Below, piece by piece: positions 15,457 through 25,902 of a stretch of 58,080 nucleotides of DNA. The stretch is from contig CAJXMR010000011.1 in the NCBI GenBank assembly GCA_913056305.1, forward strand, positions 1 to 58,080, given 5' to 3'. Within the stretch, counting starts at the first letter, position 1. Each line of letters begins with the position of its first letter. This DNA comes from an uncultured Ralstonia sp. Its GTDB lineage: Bacteria > Pseudomonadota > Gammaproteobacteria > Burkholderiales > Burkholderiaceae. The notes beneath the pieces were generated by a model. It was not told the DNA's origin. It did not search any database and saw only the letters and a list, made by a program, of their open reading frames with translations. The position numbers and the translations under genes were made by a program.

Positions 15457-16824
15457 ATGCGCCGATTCCGTCCCGAACAACTTGAGCTGCTGCCCTACAT
15501 CGGCAAGTGGCTTGTCATCGCCAGCCTGGTTGCCTTCCTGGCAGGCACCGCTTCCGCCTTCTTTCTCGTGTCCCTGGATCGCGCCACCGCGTGGCGCGAA
15601 GCGCACCGCTGGGTCATCTGGCTGCTGCCGGTAGCCGGCTTCGCTGTCGGGTGGATCTACCACCTGATGGGCAAGACCGTCGATGGCGGCAACAACCTCA
15701 TCATTGACGAGATCCACGACCCCAAGAAGGTCGTGCCGCTGCGCATGGTTCCGCTGGTGCTGGGCGGCACCGTCGTTTCCCATCTGTTCGGTGCCTCGGT
15801 AGGCCGCGAGGGAACCGCCGTGCAGATGGGCGGCGCGCTGGCCGACCAGCTCACCCACCTGTTTCGCATGAAGCACGAGGACCGGCGCATCCTGTTGATG
15901 GCCGGCATCAGCGCCGGCTTCGCGTCCGTGTTCGGCACGCCGCTGGCCGGCGCCGTGTTCGGTCTTGAAATCCTCGCCATTGGGCGCATGCGCTACGACG
16001 CGCTGTTCCCGTGCGTCGTGGCCGGCATCGTCGCCGATCAGGTCTGCTTGGCCTGGGGCGTCCACCACACGCACTACGTGATGGGCGAAATCTTGCCCAT
16101 CAGTTTCTGGAGCGTGATGGCGGTGGTCGCGGCCGGGATCGTGTTCGGCCTCGTGGGCATGTTGTTCGCCACGGCCGCCCACAAATTGAGCGCGTGGGTC
16201 AAACGCCTGATTCACTACGCGCCGCTTCGGCCCGCTGCTGGCGGCATCGTCATCGCCACGGCGGTGTGGGCGCTCGATGCCTACAGCTACATAGGCCTGG
16301 GCATCCCTGACATCGTGCGCTCCTTCCAGGAGCCGATGGCGCCCTGGGACTTCCTCGGCAAGATGGCGTTCACGGTCGTCTCGCTGGGCACGGGATTCAA
16401 GGGTGGCGAAGTCACGCCGCTGTTCTACATCGGCGCGACGCTGGGCAACGTCCTGGCCCCGCTGCTGCAATTGCCGTTTCCCATGCTGGCCGGCATCGGC
16501 TTCGTCGCCGTGTTCGCGGGCGCTGCCAATACGCCCATTGCCACCACGCTCATGGCGATGGAACTGTTCGGCGCGGAAATCGGCCCGCTGGCCGCCGTCG
16601 GCTGCATCACGGCCTATCTGTTCTCCGGCCACACGGGCATCTACCGCGCGCAGCGCGTGGGCCACAGCAAGCACAGCAAGCACCGCAACGCCGTTCCCGA
16701 AGAACTGCGCATTGCCGACCTCGCGCATTTCCGCAAACAGAAGGACGAGTCGGCGAAAGAAGACCCGCCGCCGCCGGAGAACAAGGCCGAAACATCCGTC
16801 ACGACCAAGGAAAACGCCCAATGA
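15457..16824 (+). CDS. CLC-F type fluoride/proton antiporter
   Basis: A 455-residue CLC-family membrane protein with about 10-12 hydrophobic segments. The CLC-F subgroup signature is seen: GREGTAVQMG with gating glutamate E118, preceded by NNLIIDEIHDPKKVVPLRM. The distal GFKGGEVTPLFYIGATLGN corresponds to the second anion-site motif. CLC-F proteins expel fluoride from the cytoplasm in exchange for protons. The charged tail (about 405-455) is cytoplasmic. It is the first gene after the fluoride riboswitch and overlaps the next gene by ATGA. Confidence 0.93.
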   Translation: MRRFRPEQLELLPYIGKWLVIASLVAFLAGTASAFFLVSLDRATAWREAHRWVIWLLPVAGFAVGWIYHLMGKTVDGGNNLIIDEIHDPKKVVPLRMVPLVLGGTVVSHLFGASVGREGTAVQMGGALADQLTHLFRMKHEDRRILLMAGISAGFASVFGTPLAGAVFGLEILAIGRMRYDALFPCVVAGIVADQVCLAWGVHHTHYVMGEILPISFWSVMAVVAAGIVFGLVGMLFATAAHKLSAWVKRLIHYAPLRPAAGGIVIATAVWALDAYSYIGLGIPDIVRSFQEPMAPWDFLGKMAFTVVSLGTGFKGGEVTPLFYIGATLGNVLAPLLQLPFPMLAGIGFVAVFAGAANTPIATTLMAMELFGAEIGPLAAVGCITAYLFSGHTGIYRAQRVGHSKHSKHRNAVPEELRIADLAHFRKQKDESAKEDPPPPENKAETSVTTKENAQ

Positions 16825-17222
16825 CCTCAAAAGCCAGTCAGCAGCATATCGCCGCCTTGCGGCTGTATTTTCCGATCGCCACCAAAGCCAAGGTCACGCG
16901 CTTCTGGCATCACTTGAGCGCGCCGGCGCTGGCGCATCATCTGCTGACGGTCGCCAAGCAGGCCAACATCGTGCAGGCCATGCTGCATCAGGTCAGCTCC
17001 GGCTACCTGCCGGGCGAACGCATGTCGCACCACCATCCCGAATTGACCGGCATGCGGCATCCGCAATGCCTGGAGCTGCTGGATACCGAGGAGCGCCTGC
17101 GCGAGTTCATGCACGAGCACGCCGAGGAACTGCGCAAGGTGCATGTCGTGCTGTTCCTGTGCGAATTGCCGCTGGGTCGCCACCGCGCCGCGCATGCGAC
17201 ACATGCCAGCAAGGCCAGCTAA
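16821..17222 (+). CDS. DUF190-like protein, first copy
   Basis: A 133-residue cytoplasmic protein related to DUF190 (LRLYFPIATKAKVTRFWHHLSAPALAHHLLTVAKQANIVQAMLHQVSSGYLPGERMSHHHPEL...PQCLELLDTEERLREFMHEH). DUF190 genes are regular partners of crcB and fluoride riboswitches, and the fold is ferredoxin/PII-like. This copy is longer and more divergent than the second (17629). It overlaps the CLC-F gene by four bases. A regulatory or trafficking role in fluoride response is inferred. Confidence 0.85.
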   Translation: MTSKASQQHIAALRLYFPIATKAKVTRFWHHLSAPALAHHLLTVAKQANIVQAMLHQVSSGYLPGERMSHHHPELTGMRHPQCLELLDTEERLREFMHEHAEELRKVHVVLFLCELPLGRHRAAHATHASKAS

Positions 17223-17224
17223 CG

Positions 17225-17614
17225 ATGGCCGGCGCCTACGCAATCCTCGCGGTGAGCATCGGGTCGGTGATCGGTGCGCTGATGCGCTACGGCCTGAGCT
17301 TGAGCATGAACGCGCTTGCGCCGCACATCCCAATGGGCACCCTGGCGTCCAACCTGATCGCGGCCTACATCGTGGGTGCCGCCATCGCCTATTTCGGCTC
17401 GGCGCCGAACCTGTCGCCGGCCTGGCGGCTGTTCGTTATCACCGGCCTGGCCGGCGGCTTATCCACCTTCTCGACGTTCTCGGCCGAACTGCTGACGCTG
17501 CTGCGCGACGGCCGCCTGGGGTGGTCGGCCGGCATGCTGGCACTGCACGTGGGCGGCTCGCTCGCGATGACGGTGCTTGGCATGGCCACGGTTTCCCTCA
17601 TTCGCCAACCATGA
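17225..17614 (+). CDS. crcB: Fluoride channel CrcB/Fluc
   Basis: A 129-residue, four-helix membrane protein of the CrcB/Fluc family (GSVIGALMRYGLSLSMN near 11-27, GTLASNLIAAYIVG, ITGLAGGLSTFSTFSAELL). The SNL and STFSTFS motifs line the dual fluoride pores of the antiparallel dimer. It starts 2 bases after the DUF190-like gene. It lets cytoplasmic fluoride leave passively. Having both CrcB and CLC-F in one operon gives redundant export. Confidence 0.95.
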   Translation: MAGAYAILAVSIGSVIGALMRYGLSLSMNALAPHIPMGTLASNLIAAYIVGAAIAYFGSAPNLSPAWRLFVITGLAGGLSTFSTFSAELLTLLRDGRLGWSAGMLALHVGGSLAMTVLGMATVSLIRQP

Positions 17615-17628
17615 CCCAAGGAGCTGCT

Positions 17629-17952
17629 ATGAAAGGCTATCAACTCACGTTCTTCACGGGACAAGACCGCAGGCACCGGCACACGCCCATTGGCGAGTGG
17701 CTGCTGAAATTCGCCAAGGAACAGGGCGCCGCCGGCGGCACGTTGGTCGGCGCCGCGGAAGGCTTCGACCACGCCGGGCGCTTCCATTCCGCGCATTTCT
17801 TCGAGCTGGCGGACCAGCCGCTCGCCATCACCGTCTCGGTGGACGAGGCGGCATGCCAGCGCCTGATGGACGCGCTCGCCCAGGAAGACATCAACCTGAC
17901 CTACGTAAAAGTGCCTGTCGAGTACGGGCGCGTGGGCAAGGCCGTGACGTAA
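17629..17952 (+). CDS. DUF190 protein, second copy
   Basis: A 107-residue, well-conserved DUF190 protein (YQLTFFTGQDRRHRHTPIGEWLLKFAKEQGAAGGTLVGAAEGFDHAGRFHSAHFFELADQPLAITVSVDEAACQRLMDAL). AAGGAG lies 6 bases before the ATG. The gene directly follows crcB, the commonest position for this family. It shares the fold with the 16821 gene but little obvious sequence. Function unknown; fluoride-related by association. Confidence 0.92.
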   Translation: MKGYQLTFFTGQDRRHRHTPIGEWLLKFAKEQGAAGGTLVGAAEGFDHAGRFHSAHFFELADQPLAITVSVDEAACQRLMDALAQEDINLTYVKVPVEYGRVGKAVT

Positions 17953-17999
17953 ACGTATATCAGCCGAAAGTTTTTGCCCCAACCATAAGGAGACTCACC

Positions 18000-18284
18000 A
18001 TGTTGACCGTTCGCAATCTTCGACCGGAACCCACGTTGTCCGACTGGTTCAGGGACAACAACAACCTGCTGGCCGGCCTGATCCTGTGGGCGGCTGCTCT
18101 GCTGTGGCTTGCCGGTATTCAGCCGCGCTTGAAAGAGTCAGCTTGGTACCACGTCAGCTTCGTCGAAGGCGGTTTGATGTACGACCGCATGCCGGATGAG
18201 GCGGCGTGCCGTGCCAGCGTGGCGGACAACACCACCGCCTGCCTATCGGGTGCGGAACTGGACGGGAACGGTTCCGGCCATTGA
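18000..18284 (+). CDS. Small single-pass membrane protein of the fluoride operon
   Basis: A 94-residue protein starting at 18000 behind AAGGAG. It has one hydrophobic segment (about 24-42, NLLAGLILWAAALLWLAGI) and an outer, cysteine-containing region (EAACRASVADNTTACLSG) with two cysteines that could form a disulfide in the periplasm. I do not recognise a family. It lies between the second DUF190 gene and enolase on the same strand, so it is probably expressed with the fluoride genes. Confidence 0.75.
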   Translation: MLTVRNLRPEPTLSDWFRDNNNLLAGLILWAAALLWLAGIQPRLKESAWYHVSFVEGGLMYDRMPDEAACRASVADNTTACLSGAELDGNGSGH

Positions 18285-19661
<1,377 letters not shown>

Positions 19662-19691
19662 CTGATTTTTTTGCTACATGGAGAAGACCTT

Positions 19692-20321
19692 ATGACGACC
19701 ATCATCCTGACACGCCACGGCCACGTGGATTGGATAGCCCCCGAACGTTTCCGTGGACGGGCCGAAATTCCATTGTCCGAGCTGGGGGAGCGACAGGCCA
19801 AGGCTCTCGGCCGGCGCGTAGCCCAAACATGGAAGCCTGATGCGATCTACACCAGTCCGCTGGGCCGTTGCGTGCGCACTGGCGCGGAGATAGGCGAGGC
19901 AACAGGCGCCAAGCCTGAAATTCTCGATGACCTGGCCGACACGCACTATGGCGAATGGCAGGGTCTCACGCATGACGAAGTGCGCGCCCGCTGGCCGGAG
20001 GAACATCGGATATGGTTCGAAGCACCGGACCTCGCCGCCATCCCCGGCGGCGAAACGCTCGCTCAGGTCCTGGCGCGCGGCATCAGCGTGCTGCAACGGG
20101 TGTTGAAGAAGCACAAGGGCCAGGCTGTGGTTCTGGTCGGTCACGACAGCATCAACCGGGTGATCCTGACGCACACCCTCGGCTTGTCCTTGTCCCGCTA
20201 TTGGCGGATCAAGCAGGAGCCGTGCTGCATCAATGAAATTTCCATTGATGGAGAGACTTTCACCATCCAACGCATCAACGAAAGCCACCACTTGATCGAT
20301 GTAGCCGATGAAGTGATCTAG
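19692..20321 (+). CDS. Histidine phosphatase (phosphoglycerate mutase-like)
   Basis: A 209-residue histidine phosphatase with the RHG motif (LTRHGHVDW, residues about 7-13), a second histidine region VVLVGHDSINRVIL, and SPLGRCVRTGAEIGE. GGAG precedes the ATG. It could act as a phosphoglycerate mutase or a broader phosphatase; the sequence does not settle it. It lies 30 bases after enolase, the neighbouring glycolytic step. Its place in the fluoride module suggests help in lower glycolysis or removal of an accumulating phosphoester during fluoride stress (inference). Confidence 0.9.
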   Translation: MTTIILTRHGHVDWIAPERFRGRAEIPLSELGERQAKALGRRVAQTWKPDAIYTSPLGRCVRTGAEIGEATGAKPEILDDLADTHYGEWQGLTHDEVRARWPEEHRIWFEAPDLAAIPGGETLAQVLARGISVLQRVLKKHKGQAVVLVGHDSINRVILTHTLGLSLSRYWRIKQEPCCINEISIDGETFTIQRINESHHLIDVADEVI

Positions 20322-20345
20322 GCGCCAATGACAGGGAGGCGATAG

Positions 20346-21290
20346 ATGGAGATTCGACACCTACGTTGCTTCCTCGCGGTAGCCGAAGAACTCCATTTCG
20401 CTCGCGCCGCCGAACGACTGCATATCGAACAGTCGCCTCTTTCGAGGGCGATCAAAGAGCTGGAAGAAGACCTGGGCGTCAAGTTGTTTGTTCGCACGAC
20501 GCGCAGCACACGGCTGACTCGCGCAGGAAAGCTGTTTCAAGAACATGTGCCGCGAGTGTTCACCGCTTTACAGCAGGCCCGCGACAGTGTGAAAGCCGCC
20601 GCCAACGGCTTTCATGGCCAGTTGCGGGTCGCGCTGTCGGACGGCATCACGCCGTCGCGGTTTTCTACATTCCTGGCGTTGTGCAGGCAGGAAGAGCCCG
20701 AAATCGAGATTCGCTTGTCCGAGGTTCCGCTTACGCAGCAAATCAAGGGCCTTCACGACGATCTGTACGACGTAGGGTTCGCGCAATCGGACGAGGTTGG
20801 CGATGGAGTCATCGCGGAACCCGTTTGGGACGATCCTCTGATGGTGGCGGTGCCTGCTCGACATCCACTCTTGAAGTACAAACGTATTCCGTTGGAAGAG
20901 GTGCTGCACTATCCGCTGGTACTCGGCGATCCTCTGGCCTGCGAGGGTCATGCACGCCAGGTAGATCGCGCGCTGCGCCGAGTGGAGCAGGAGCCACTGA
21001 TTGCCGAGCGAGTCACAACTATCGACCTAATGATGGCGTTGGTATCGGCGGGCTTTGCCTTGGGATTGGCTGGCGCCTCGCAGATCGCGGCCAGCCGCGA
21101 GCCGGGCGTAGTGGCACGTCCGCTGGCCGGCCGCACACCCATGCTCACCACCTATCTGCTGCGTCTGGACGGCGAGCCTTCGCAGCCGCTGGCTCGTTTC
21201 ATCGAGAGAGTCAGCACTGTCGAATCGTCCGGTGGACAGAAGCCTTCCACACCACCCCAATCTGATCCTTCGGAGGAACCAGAGACATGA
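20346..21290 (+). CDS. LysR-type regulator next to traG
   Basis: A 314-residue LysR-family regulator: N-terminal winged HTH (MEIRHLRCFLAVAEELHFARAAERLHIEQSPLSRAIKELEEDLGVKLFVRTTRSTRLTRAGKLF, 1-65), then the periplasmic-binding-like effector domain. A LysR gene at this place, before traG, is common in Tn4371-type elements, so it may belong to the backbone and not to the cargo. It overlaps the following lipoprotein gene by ATGA. The effector is unknown. Confidence 0.93.
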   Translation: MEIRHLRCFLAVAEELHFARAAERLHIEQSPLSRAIKELEEDLGVKLFVRTTRSTRLTRAGKLFQEHVPRVFTALQQARDSVKAAANGFHGQLRVALSDGITPSRFSTFLALCRQEEPEIEIRLSEVPLTQQIKGLHDDLYDVGFAQSDEVGDGVIAEPVWDDPLMVAVPARHPLLKYKRIPLEEVLHYPLVLGDPLACEGHARQVDRALRRVEQEPLIAERVTTIDLMMALVSAGFALGLAGASQIAASREPGVVARPLAGRTPMLTTYLLRLDGEPSQPLARFIERVSTVESSGGQKPSTPPQSDPSEEPET

Positions 21291-21535
21291 ACAAGAGCAT
21301 GCTGTTGATACTCGCCGTCGTGCTGGCCTCCTGCGGCAAGCCCGAGCCAACCGAAACAGTGGAGTCGCTGGTAGCCAATCCCGAAAGACTCAAGGAGCTG
21401 CGCGCGCAGTGCAAATCGGATCGTGCCAAGCTAGGCGACGAACTATGCAATCGCGTGGCTGAAGCGACGAACCGCCGCTTCCTGGGGGATGGCAAGACGC
21501 CCTACAACCCGCCGAAGGAAGCCCCCAAGTTCTGA
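21287..21535 (+). CDS. EexN-type entry-exclusion lipoprotein
   Basis: An 82-residue lipoprotein: signal peptide with lipobox LASC (cysteine 16), then VESLVANPERLKELRAQCKSDRAKLGDELCNRVAEATNRRFLGDG, with two spaced cysteines. This matches the small EexN family that blocks redundant conjugative entry. The same pattern recurs in the trbK-position lipoprotein at 29090, so the two are paralogues. It is translationally coupled to the LysR gene. Confidence 0.82.
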   Translation: MNKSMLLILAVVLASCGKPEPTETVESLVANPERLKELRAQCKSDRAKLGDELCNRVAEATNRRFLGDGKTPYNPPKEAPKF

Positions 21536-21755
21536 TTGCCACGGACTCGCACGAAATTTCGCCTTCCTAACGAGATACGTTGCAACACGCCGTTGCTCGC
21601 GGCATTTTTCCTCGATTCGCCGCGACGCGAAATCTTGCTTTTTTCTCGACATTTCTTCCGATAACGGTCTTTGACCGCCCCTGACATGACTCCGATCCTC
21701 ACGTGTGCGGCACGCCTTTGTGCTGCGTGTCAACGAGGAGAAAGCGGAGGCCAGG

Positions 21756-23759
21756 ATGCAAGGTCAAGGCGTGCTGTTCGGGCAAGTCGGTGTCGTGTTC
21801 GGCATCGTGATTGCAGGCGTGTGGACCGCCACGCAGTGGACAGCCGCCGCCCTGGGCTATCAGCTACGCCTTGGCTCGCCCTGGTTCGATTTCTTCGGCA
21901 AGCCGGTCTATCACCCTTGGCGGTTGTTCGAGTGGTGGTTCTCCTACGATGCCTATGCGCCGCGCATCTTCGACACCGGTGGCGCGATCGCGGGCGGCAG
22001 CGGCCTGGTCGCCGTCGTGGTCGCCATCGCTATGTCGGTGTGGCGCTCGCGACAGTCGAAGCTGGTCACGACTTACGGCTCGGCACGTTGGGCCGAAGTT
22101 GCCGACATTCGCAAAGCCGGCCTCGACAAGCCGGCCGGTGTCTTCCTCGGCCTGCATCGCGGCCAATACCTACGGCATGAGGGCCCGGAACACGTCCTGA
22201 CTTTCGCGCCGACACGCTCCGGCAAGGGTGTCGGCCTGGTGGTGCCGACGCTGTTGAGCTGGCCGGCGTCAGCCGTCATTCACGACATCAAGGGCGAGAA
22301 CTGGCACATCACGGCCGGCTGGCGCTCGCGCTTCTCGCACTGCCTGTTGTTCAACCCGACCGATCCGAAATCGGCCGCGTACAACCCGCTGCTGGAAGTC
22401 CGGCGCGGCGCGCATGAGGTGCGCGATGTGCAGAACATCGCGGACATCCTGGTCGATCCCGAAGGCGCACTCGAACGCCGCAACCATTGGGAGAAGACTT
22501 CGCACGCGCTGCTGGTCGGCGCCATCCTGCATGTGCTCTACGCCGGCGAGGACAAGACGCTGCGCGGCGTCGCCAACTTCCTCTCCGACCCGGCTTGCCC
22601 GTTCGAGCTGACGCTGCATCGAATGATGACGACGCGCCACCTGGGCGACGTGCCGCATCCCGTTGTCGCATCCGCCGCGCGCGAGGTATTGAACAAGTCG
22701 GACAACGAGCGGTCGGGCGTGCTGTCCACCGCCATGTCGTTCCTCGGCCTGTACCGCGATCCTACGGTGGCCGAAGTCACCTCTCGCTGCGACTGGCGCA
22801 TCGCCGATCTGATCGCCGCCGACCATCCCGTTTCGCTGTACCTGGTCGTGCCGCCTTCGGACATCAGCCGCACCAAGCCGCTGGTGCGCCTGATCCTCAA
22901 CCAGATCGGCAGACGCCTGACCGAATCGCTCGACGGCAGCGACGGCATCGCACGTCGCCACAAGTTGCTGCTGATGCTCGACGAGTTCCCGGCGCTGGGC
23001 CGGCTCGACTTTTTCGAGACGGCGCTGGCGTTCATGGCCGGCTACGGCATCCGCAGCTTCCTCATCGCGCAGTCGCTCAACCAGATCGACAAAGCCTACG
23101 GCCAGAACCATTCGATCCTCGACAACTGCCATGTGCGCGTGACGTTCGCCACCAACGACGAACGCACCGCCAAGCGCATCTCCGAAACGCTCGGCACGGC
23201 GACCGAGCTGCGCGCACAGCGCAACTATGCCGGCCATCGGCTCGCGCCGTGGTTGGGGCACCTGATGGTGTCGCGCCAAGAGACGGCGCGCCCGCTGCTG
23301 ACGCCCGGCGAGGTGATGCAGCTTCCACCGGACGATGCCGTGGTGATGGTGTCCAGCGTCGCGCCGATCAGGGCCAAGAAGCTCCGCTACTACGCCGACG
23401 CCAACTTCAAGCGCCGCGTGCTATCGCCGCCGGCACTTGCGAACGGCCGCTACGTCGATGCGCCACCGGTTCGTCCTGACGACTGGAGCGGGCTGGCTAT
23501 CCCTGTTGTTCCGGTTGCTCCCTCAGCCGTCGGCCTGGCCGGCGGCGACGCCGGCACCACGGACGACGGCGGCCCGCGCCGTCAGCCGGAGCTGTCCGAG
23601 GTCGCCGAATACCGCCCCGAACAGGAGCTGGTGGCCAACGACTTGGCGCTGCTCGATGACGACGACGCGCCGTTGCCGCTTCCTCGCCAGCTCGACCCGG
23701 CCATGCAGCGCACGGCCCGGCTGGCTTCCCTTGACCAACACGACGGGATCGAGCTATGA
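21756..23759 (+). CDS. traG: Type IV coupling protein TraG/VirD4
   Basis: A 667-residue inner-membrane ATPase that links the relaxosome to the Trb channel. It has two N-terminal membrane segments (about 7-25 and 72-95), Walker A APTRSGKGV with K157, and a Walker B-like LLLMLDEFPALG. The start at 21756 (MQGQGVLFG) has GGAGG before it; a longer in-frame start at 21705 is less likely. It is followed by an ATGA overlap with the RHH gene. Confidence 0.95.
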   Translation: MQGQGVLFGQVGVVFGIVIAGVWTATQWTAAALGYQLRLGSPWFDFFGKPVYHPWRLFEWWFSYDAYAPRIFDTGGAIAGGSGLVAVVVAIAMSVWRSRQSKLVTTYGSARWAEVADIRKAGLDKPAGVFLGLHRGQYLRHEGPEHVLTFAPTRSGKGVGLVVPTLLSWPASAVIHDIKGENWHITAGWRSRFSHCLLFNPTDPKSAAYNPLLEVRRGAHEVRDVQNIADILVDPEGALERRNHWEKTSHALLVGAILHVLYAGEDKTLRGVANFLSDPACPFELTLHRMMTTRHLGDVPHPVVASAAREVLNKSDNERSGVLSTAMSFLGLYRDPTVAEVTSRCDWRIADLIAADHPVSLYLVVPPSDISRTKPLVRLILNQIGRRLTESLDGSDGIARRHKLLLMLDEFPALGRLDFFETALAFMAGYGIRSFLIAQSLNQIDKAYGQNHSILDNCHVRVTFATNDERTAKRISETLGTATELRAQRNYAGHRLAPWLGHLMVSRQETARPLLTPGEVMQLPPDDAVVMVSSVAPIRAKKLRYYADANFKRRVLSPPALANGRYVDAPPVRPDDWSGLAIPVVPVAPSAVGLAGGDAGTTDDGGPRRQPELSEVAEYRPEQELVANDLALLDDDDAPLPLPRQLDPAMQRTARLASLDQHDGIEL

Positions 23760-24220
23760 GCCAGTACCGCCTCAACCTGTTCATTCCGCACGAGCACGCA
23801 AAGCGCCTCGACGAGCTGGCCGCCAAGAAAGGCGTGTCCAAGTCATCCATCGTCGCGGCAGCGCTGGCGTCCTGGCTGTCGCCCGACGCGGGCGACCAGC
23901 GCGAGGCCGCCATCGCCAAGCGGCTCGATCGGCTGACGCGCCAGTTCGAGCGGCTGGAGCGCGACCAGAACATCGAGATCGAGACGCTGGCACTGTTCGT
24001 GCGCTACTTCCTGACCGTCAGTACGCCGGTTCCCGAAGCCCATCAGGAGGCCGCACGCGCGCAAGGCAAAGCGCGGTTCGAGCAGTTCGTCGAACAGCTC
24101 GGCCGCCGCCTGATGCGCGGACGCAGCCTCGTGCGTGAAGTGGTGGAGGAACTGAACCCCGATGCCGCACGGCTGGATGGCGCGGCGGCGCTGGGCGAGG
24201 ACCAGGAGCGCGACTCATGA
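23756..24220 (+). CDS. CopG/RHH-family protein of the trb operon
   Basis: A 154-residue protein with an N-terminal ribbon-helix-helix (YRLNLFIPHEHAKRLDELAAKKGVSKSSIVAAALASWLS, 3-42) and a helical C-terminal part with coiled-coil character (about 55-80). It overlaps traG and trbB by four bases at each side. It probably regulates the trb operon or assists relaxosome docking; either is inference from position in Tn4371-type elements. Confidence 0.9.
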   Translation: MSQYRLNLFIPHEHAKRLDELAAKKGVSKSSIVAAALASWLSPDAGDQREAAIAKRLDRLTRQFERLERDQNIEIETLALFVRYFLTVSTPVPEAHQEAARAQGKARFEQFVEQLGRRLMRGRSLVREVVEELNPDAARLDGAAALGEDQERDS

Positions 24221-25242
24221 GCGCGCAACCGCAGTCCTTCGCCACTACGTCGCTCGACCGGCGCATCCGCATGTTGCGCACGGCGATGGGGCCGCTGATC
24301 GCCGCCGCGCTCGAAGACCCTGACGTGGTTGAAATCATGCTCAATCCAGACCACACGCTCTGGATCGATCGCCTGTCGTCGGGCCGTGCACCAATGGGCG
24401 CGGAGCTGTCCGAGGAAGACGGCGAGCGCATCATCCGTCTGGTCGCGGCGCACGTCGGCGCAGAGGTGCATCGCAGCCAGCCGCTGCTCACCGCCGAACT
24501 GCCGGAAACGGGCGAACGCTTCGAGGGCATCCTGCCGCCTGCGGCGCCGGGGCCGGCCTTCGCACTGCGCAAGCGCGCGGTTGGCGTGATCCCGCTGGAT
24601 CGCTACGTCACCGACGGGATGATGACCGCCGAGCAGGCCGAGTTCCTGCGCCGCGCAGTGCGCGAGCGGCAGAACATCCTGATCGCCGGCGGCACCAGCA
24701 CCGGCAAGACAACGCTCGCCAATGCCTTGCTCGCGGAAATCGCCGCAACGGGCGACCGCGTGTTGGTGCTCGAAGACACCATCGAACTGCAATGCACTGC
24801 GCGCGATCACGTGCCGCTGCGCACCCGCGCCGGCGTCGTGTCGATGACCGAGCTGGTGCGCGCCACGATGCGCCTGCGTCCCGATCGCGTGATCGTCGGC
24901 GAGGTGCGCGGCGGCGAGGCCCTGGATCTCATCAAGGTGTGGGGCACAGGCCATCCGGGCGGCATCGCCACCATCCACGCCGGTTCCGCGCTCGGCGCAC
25001 TGCTGCGCCTGGAGCAATTGATTCTCGAAGTCGCCGTGAATCCGCCGCGGGCGCTGGTCGCCGAGGCGGTCAATGTCGTCATCCACATCGCCGGCCGCGG
25101 CCGGCGCCGTCGTATCGAAAGCATCGCCCGCGTCGTCGGCTTCGACGGCGTGGGCTACCGCTTGGCGGATGCGCTGGAGGCGCCGCTTCCAGAACTGCCG
25201 CTGTCTTCCTCATCCCTCAACCCCTCTGGAGAACTGCCATGA
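24217..25242 (+). CDS. trbB: TrbB, VirB11-like conjugation ATPase
   Basis: A 341-residue secretion ATPase of the VirB11/TrbB family. Walker A GGTSTGKTT lies at 158-166, the Asp box VLEDTIELQC follows, then RLRPDRVIVGEVRGGEA (Walker B) and the His box GHPGGIATIHAGS. A cytoplasmic hexamer, it powers pilus assembly and transfer. It overlaps trbC by ATGA. Confidence 0.96.
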   Translation: MSAQPQSFATTSLDRRIRMLRTAMGPLIAAALEDPDVVEIMLNPDHTLWIDRLSSGRAPMGAELSEEDGERIIRLVAAHVGAEVHRSQPLLTAELPETGERFEGILPPAAPGPAFALRKRAVGVIPLDRYVTDGMMTAEQAEFLRRAVRERQNILIAGGTSTGKTTLANALLAEIAATGDRVLVLEDTIELQCTARDHVPLRTRAGVVSMTELVRATMRLRPDRVIVGEVRGGEALDLIKVWGTGHPGGIATIHAGSALGALLRLEQLILEVAVNPPRALVAEAVNVVIHIAGRGRRRRIESIARVVGFDGVGYRLADALEAPLPELPLSSSSLNPSGELP

Positions 25243-25622
25243 CGCAGATGCACGCCCCTGCTTTCCGCTTTTCCGTAAATCCGGCTTCGTACCTCGCGCG
25301 CCTGCGTCGCCTCGCCGGCCCGGCGCATCACGGCCTGCTGCTGGCCGCCATCTCGCTGATGACGGCGGGCACGGCGAAGGCCGCCGGTTCCTCGATGCCC
25401 TGGGAGGCACCGCTGCAATCCATCCTCGAATCCATCCAGGGGCCGGTTGCGCGCATCGTCGCGGTCATCATCATCATCGCCACGGGCCTGGCCCTCGCAT
25501 TCGGCGACACCAGCGGCGGCTTCCGCAAGCTGATCCAGATCGTCTTCGGTCTGTCGATCGCCTTCGCCGCATCCTCGTTCTTCCTGTCGTTCTTCAGCTT
25601 CTCCGGCGGGGCCGTCGTATGA
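25239..25622 (+). CDS. trbC: TrbC, conjugative pilin precursor
   Basis: A 127-residue VirB2/TrbC-type pilin. A long signal region (1-48) ends at GTAKAAGSS, followed by two hydrophobic helices (about 68-87 and 99-122). In RP4 the pilin is trimmed and cyclised by TraF, which this element also encodes (9406). Start and end overlap trbB and trbD by four bases. Confidence 0.92.
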   Translation: MTQMHAPAFRFSVNPASYLARLRRLAGPAHHGLLLAAISLMTAGTAKAAGSSMPWEAPLQSILESIQGPVARIVAVIIIIATGLALAFGDTSGGFRKLIQIVFGLSIAFAASSFFLSFFSFSGGAVV

Positions 25623-25888
25623 GCACGGCCAGCGACTTGCCGGGCTTCGAGGTGCCGCTGCATCGCTCGCTGACCGAGCCAATCCTGCTGGGCGGCGCAC
25701 CGCGCACCGTGGCGATCGCCAACGGCACGCTGGCCGCCGCCGTGGGCCTGGGCCTGCAACTCTGGATTCCCGGCGTCGTGCTCTGGATCGTCGGTCATTC
25801 GCTGGCGGTGTGGGGCGCGCGCGTCGATCCGCAGTTCATGCAGGTGTTCGCCAAGCACCTCAAGCACAAGCCACTGCTGGACGTGTGA
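25619..25888 (+). CDS. trbD: TrbD, VirB3-like inner-membrane protein
   Basis: An 89-residue VirB3/TrbD protein with the usual N-terminal block VPLHRSLTEPILLGGAPR and two closely spaced membrane segments (about 30-65). It anchors or aids the TrbE ATPase at the inner membrane. Length and place between trbC and trbE are normal. Confidence 0.93.
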   Translation: MSTASDLPGFEVPLHRSLTEPILLGGAPRTVAIANGTLAAAVGLGLQLWIPGVVLWIVGHSLAVWGARVDPQFMQVFAKHLKHKPLLDV

Positions 25889-25902
25889 CGGAGGACGCCA
25901 CG

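Noticed and set aside
15406-16830. A 474-codon minus-strand frame
   Set aside because: Antisense to the CLC-F gene; composition dominated by Arg, His, Asp and Gly, with no domain.
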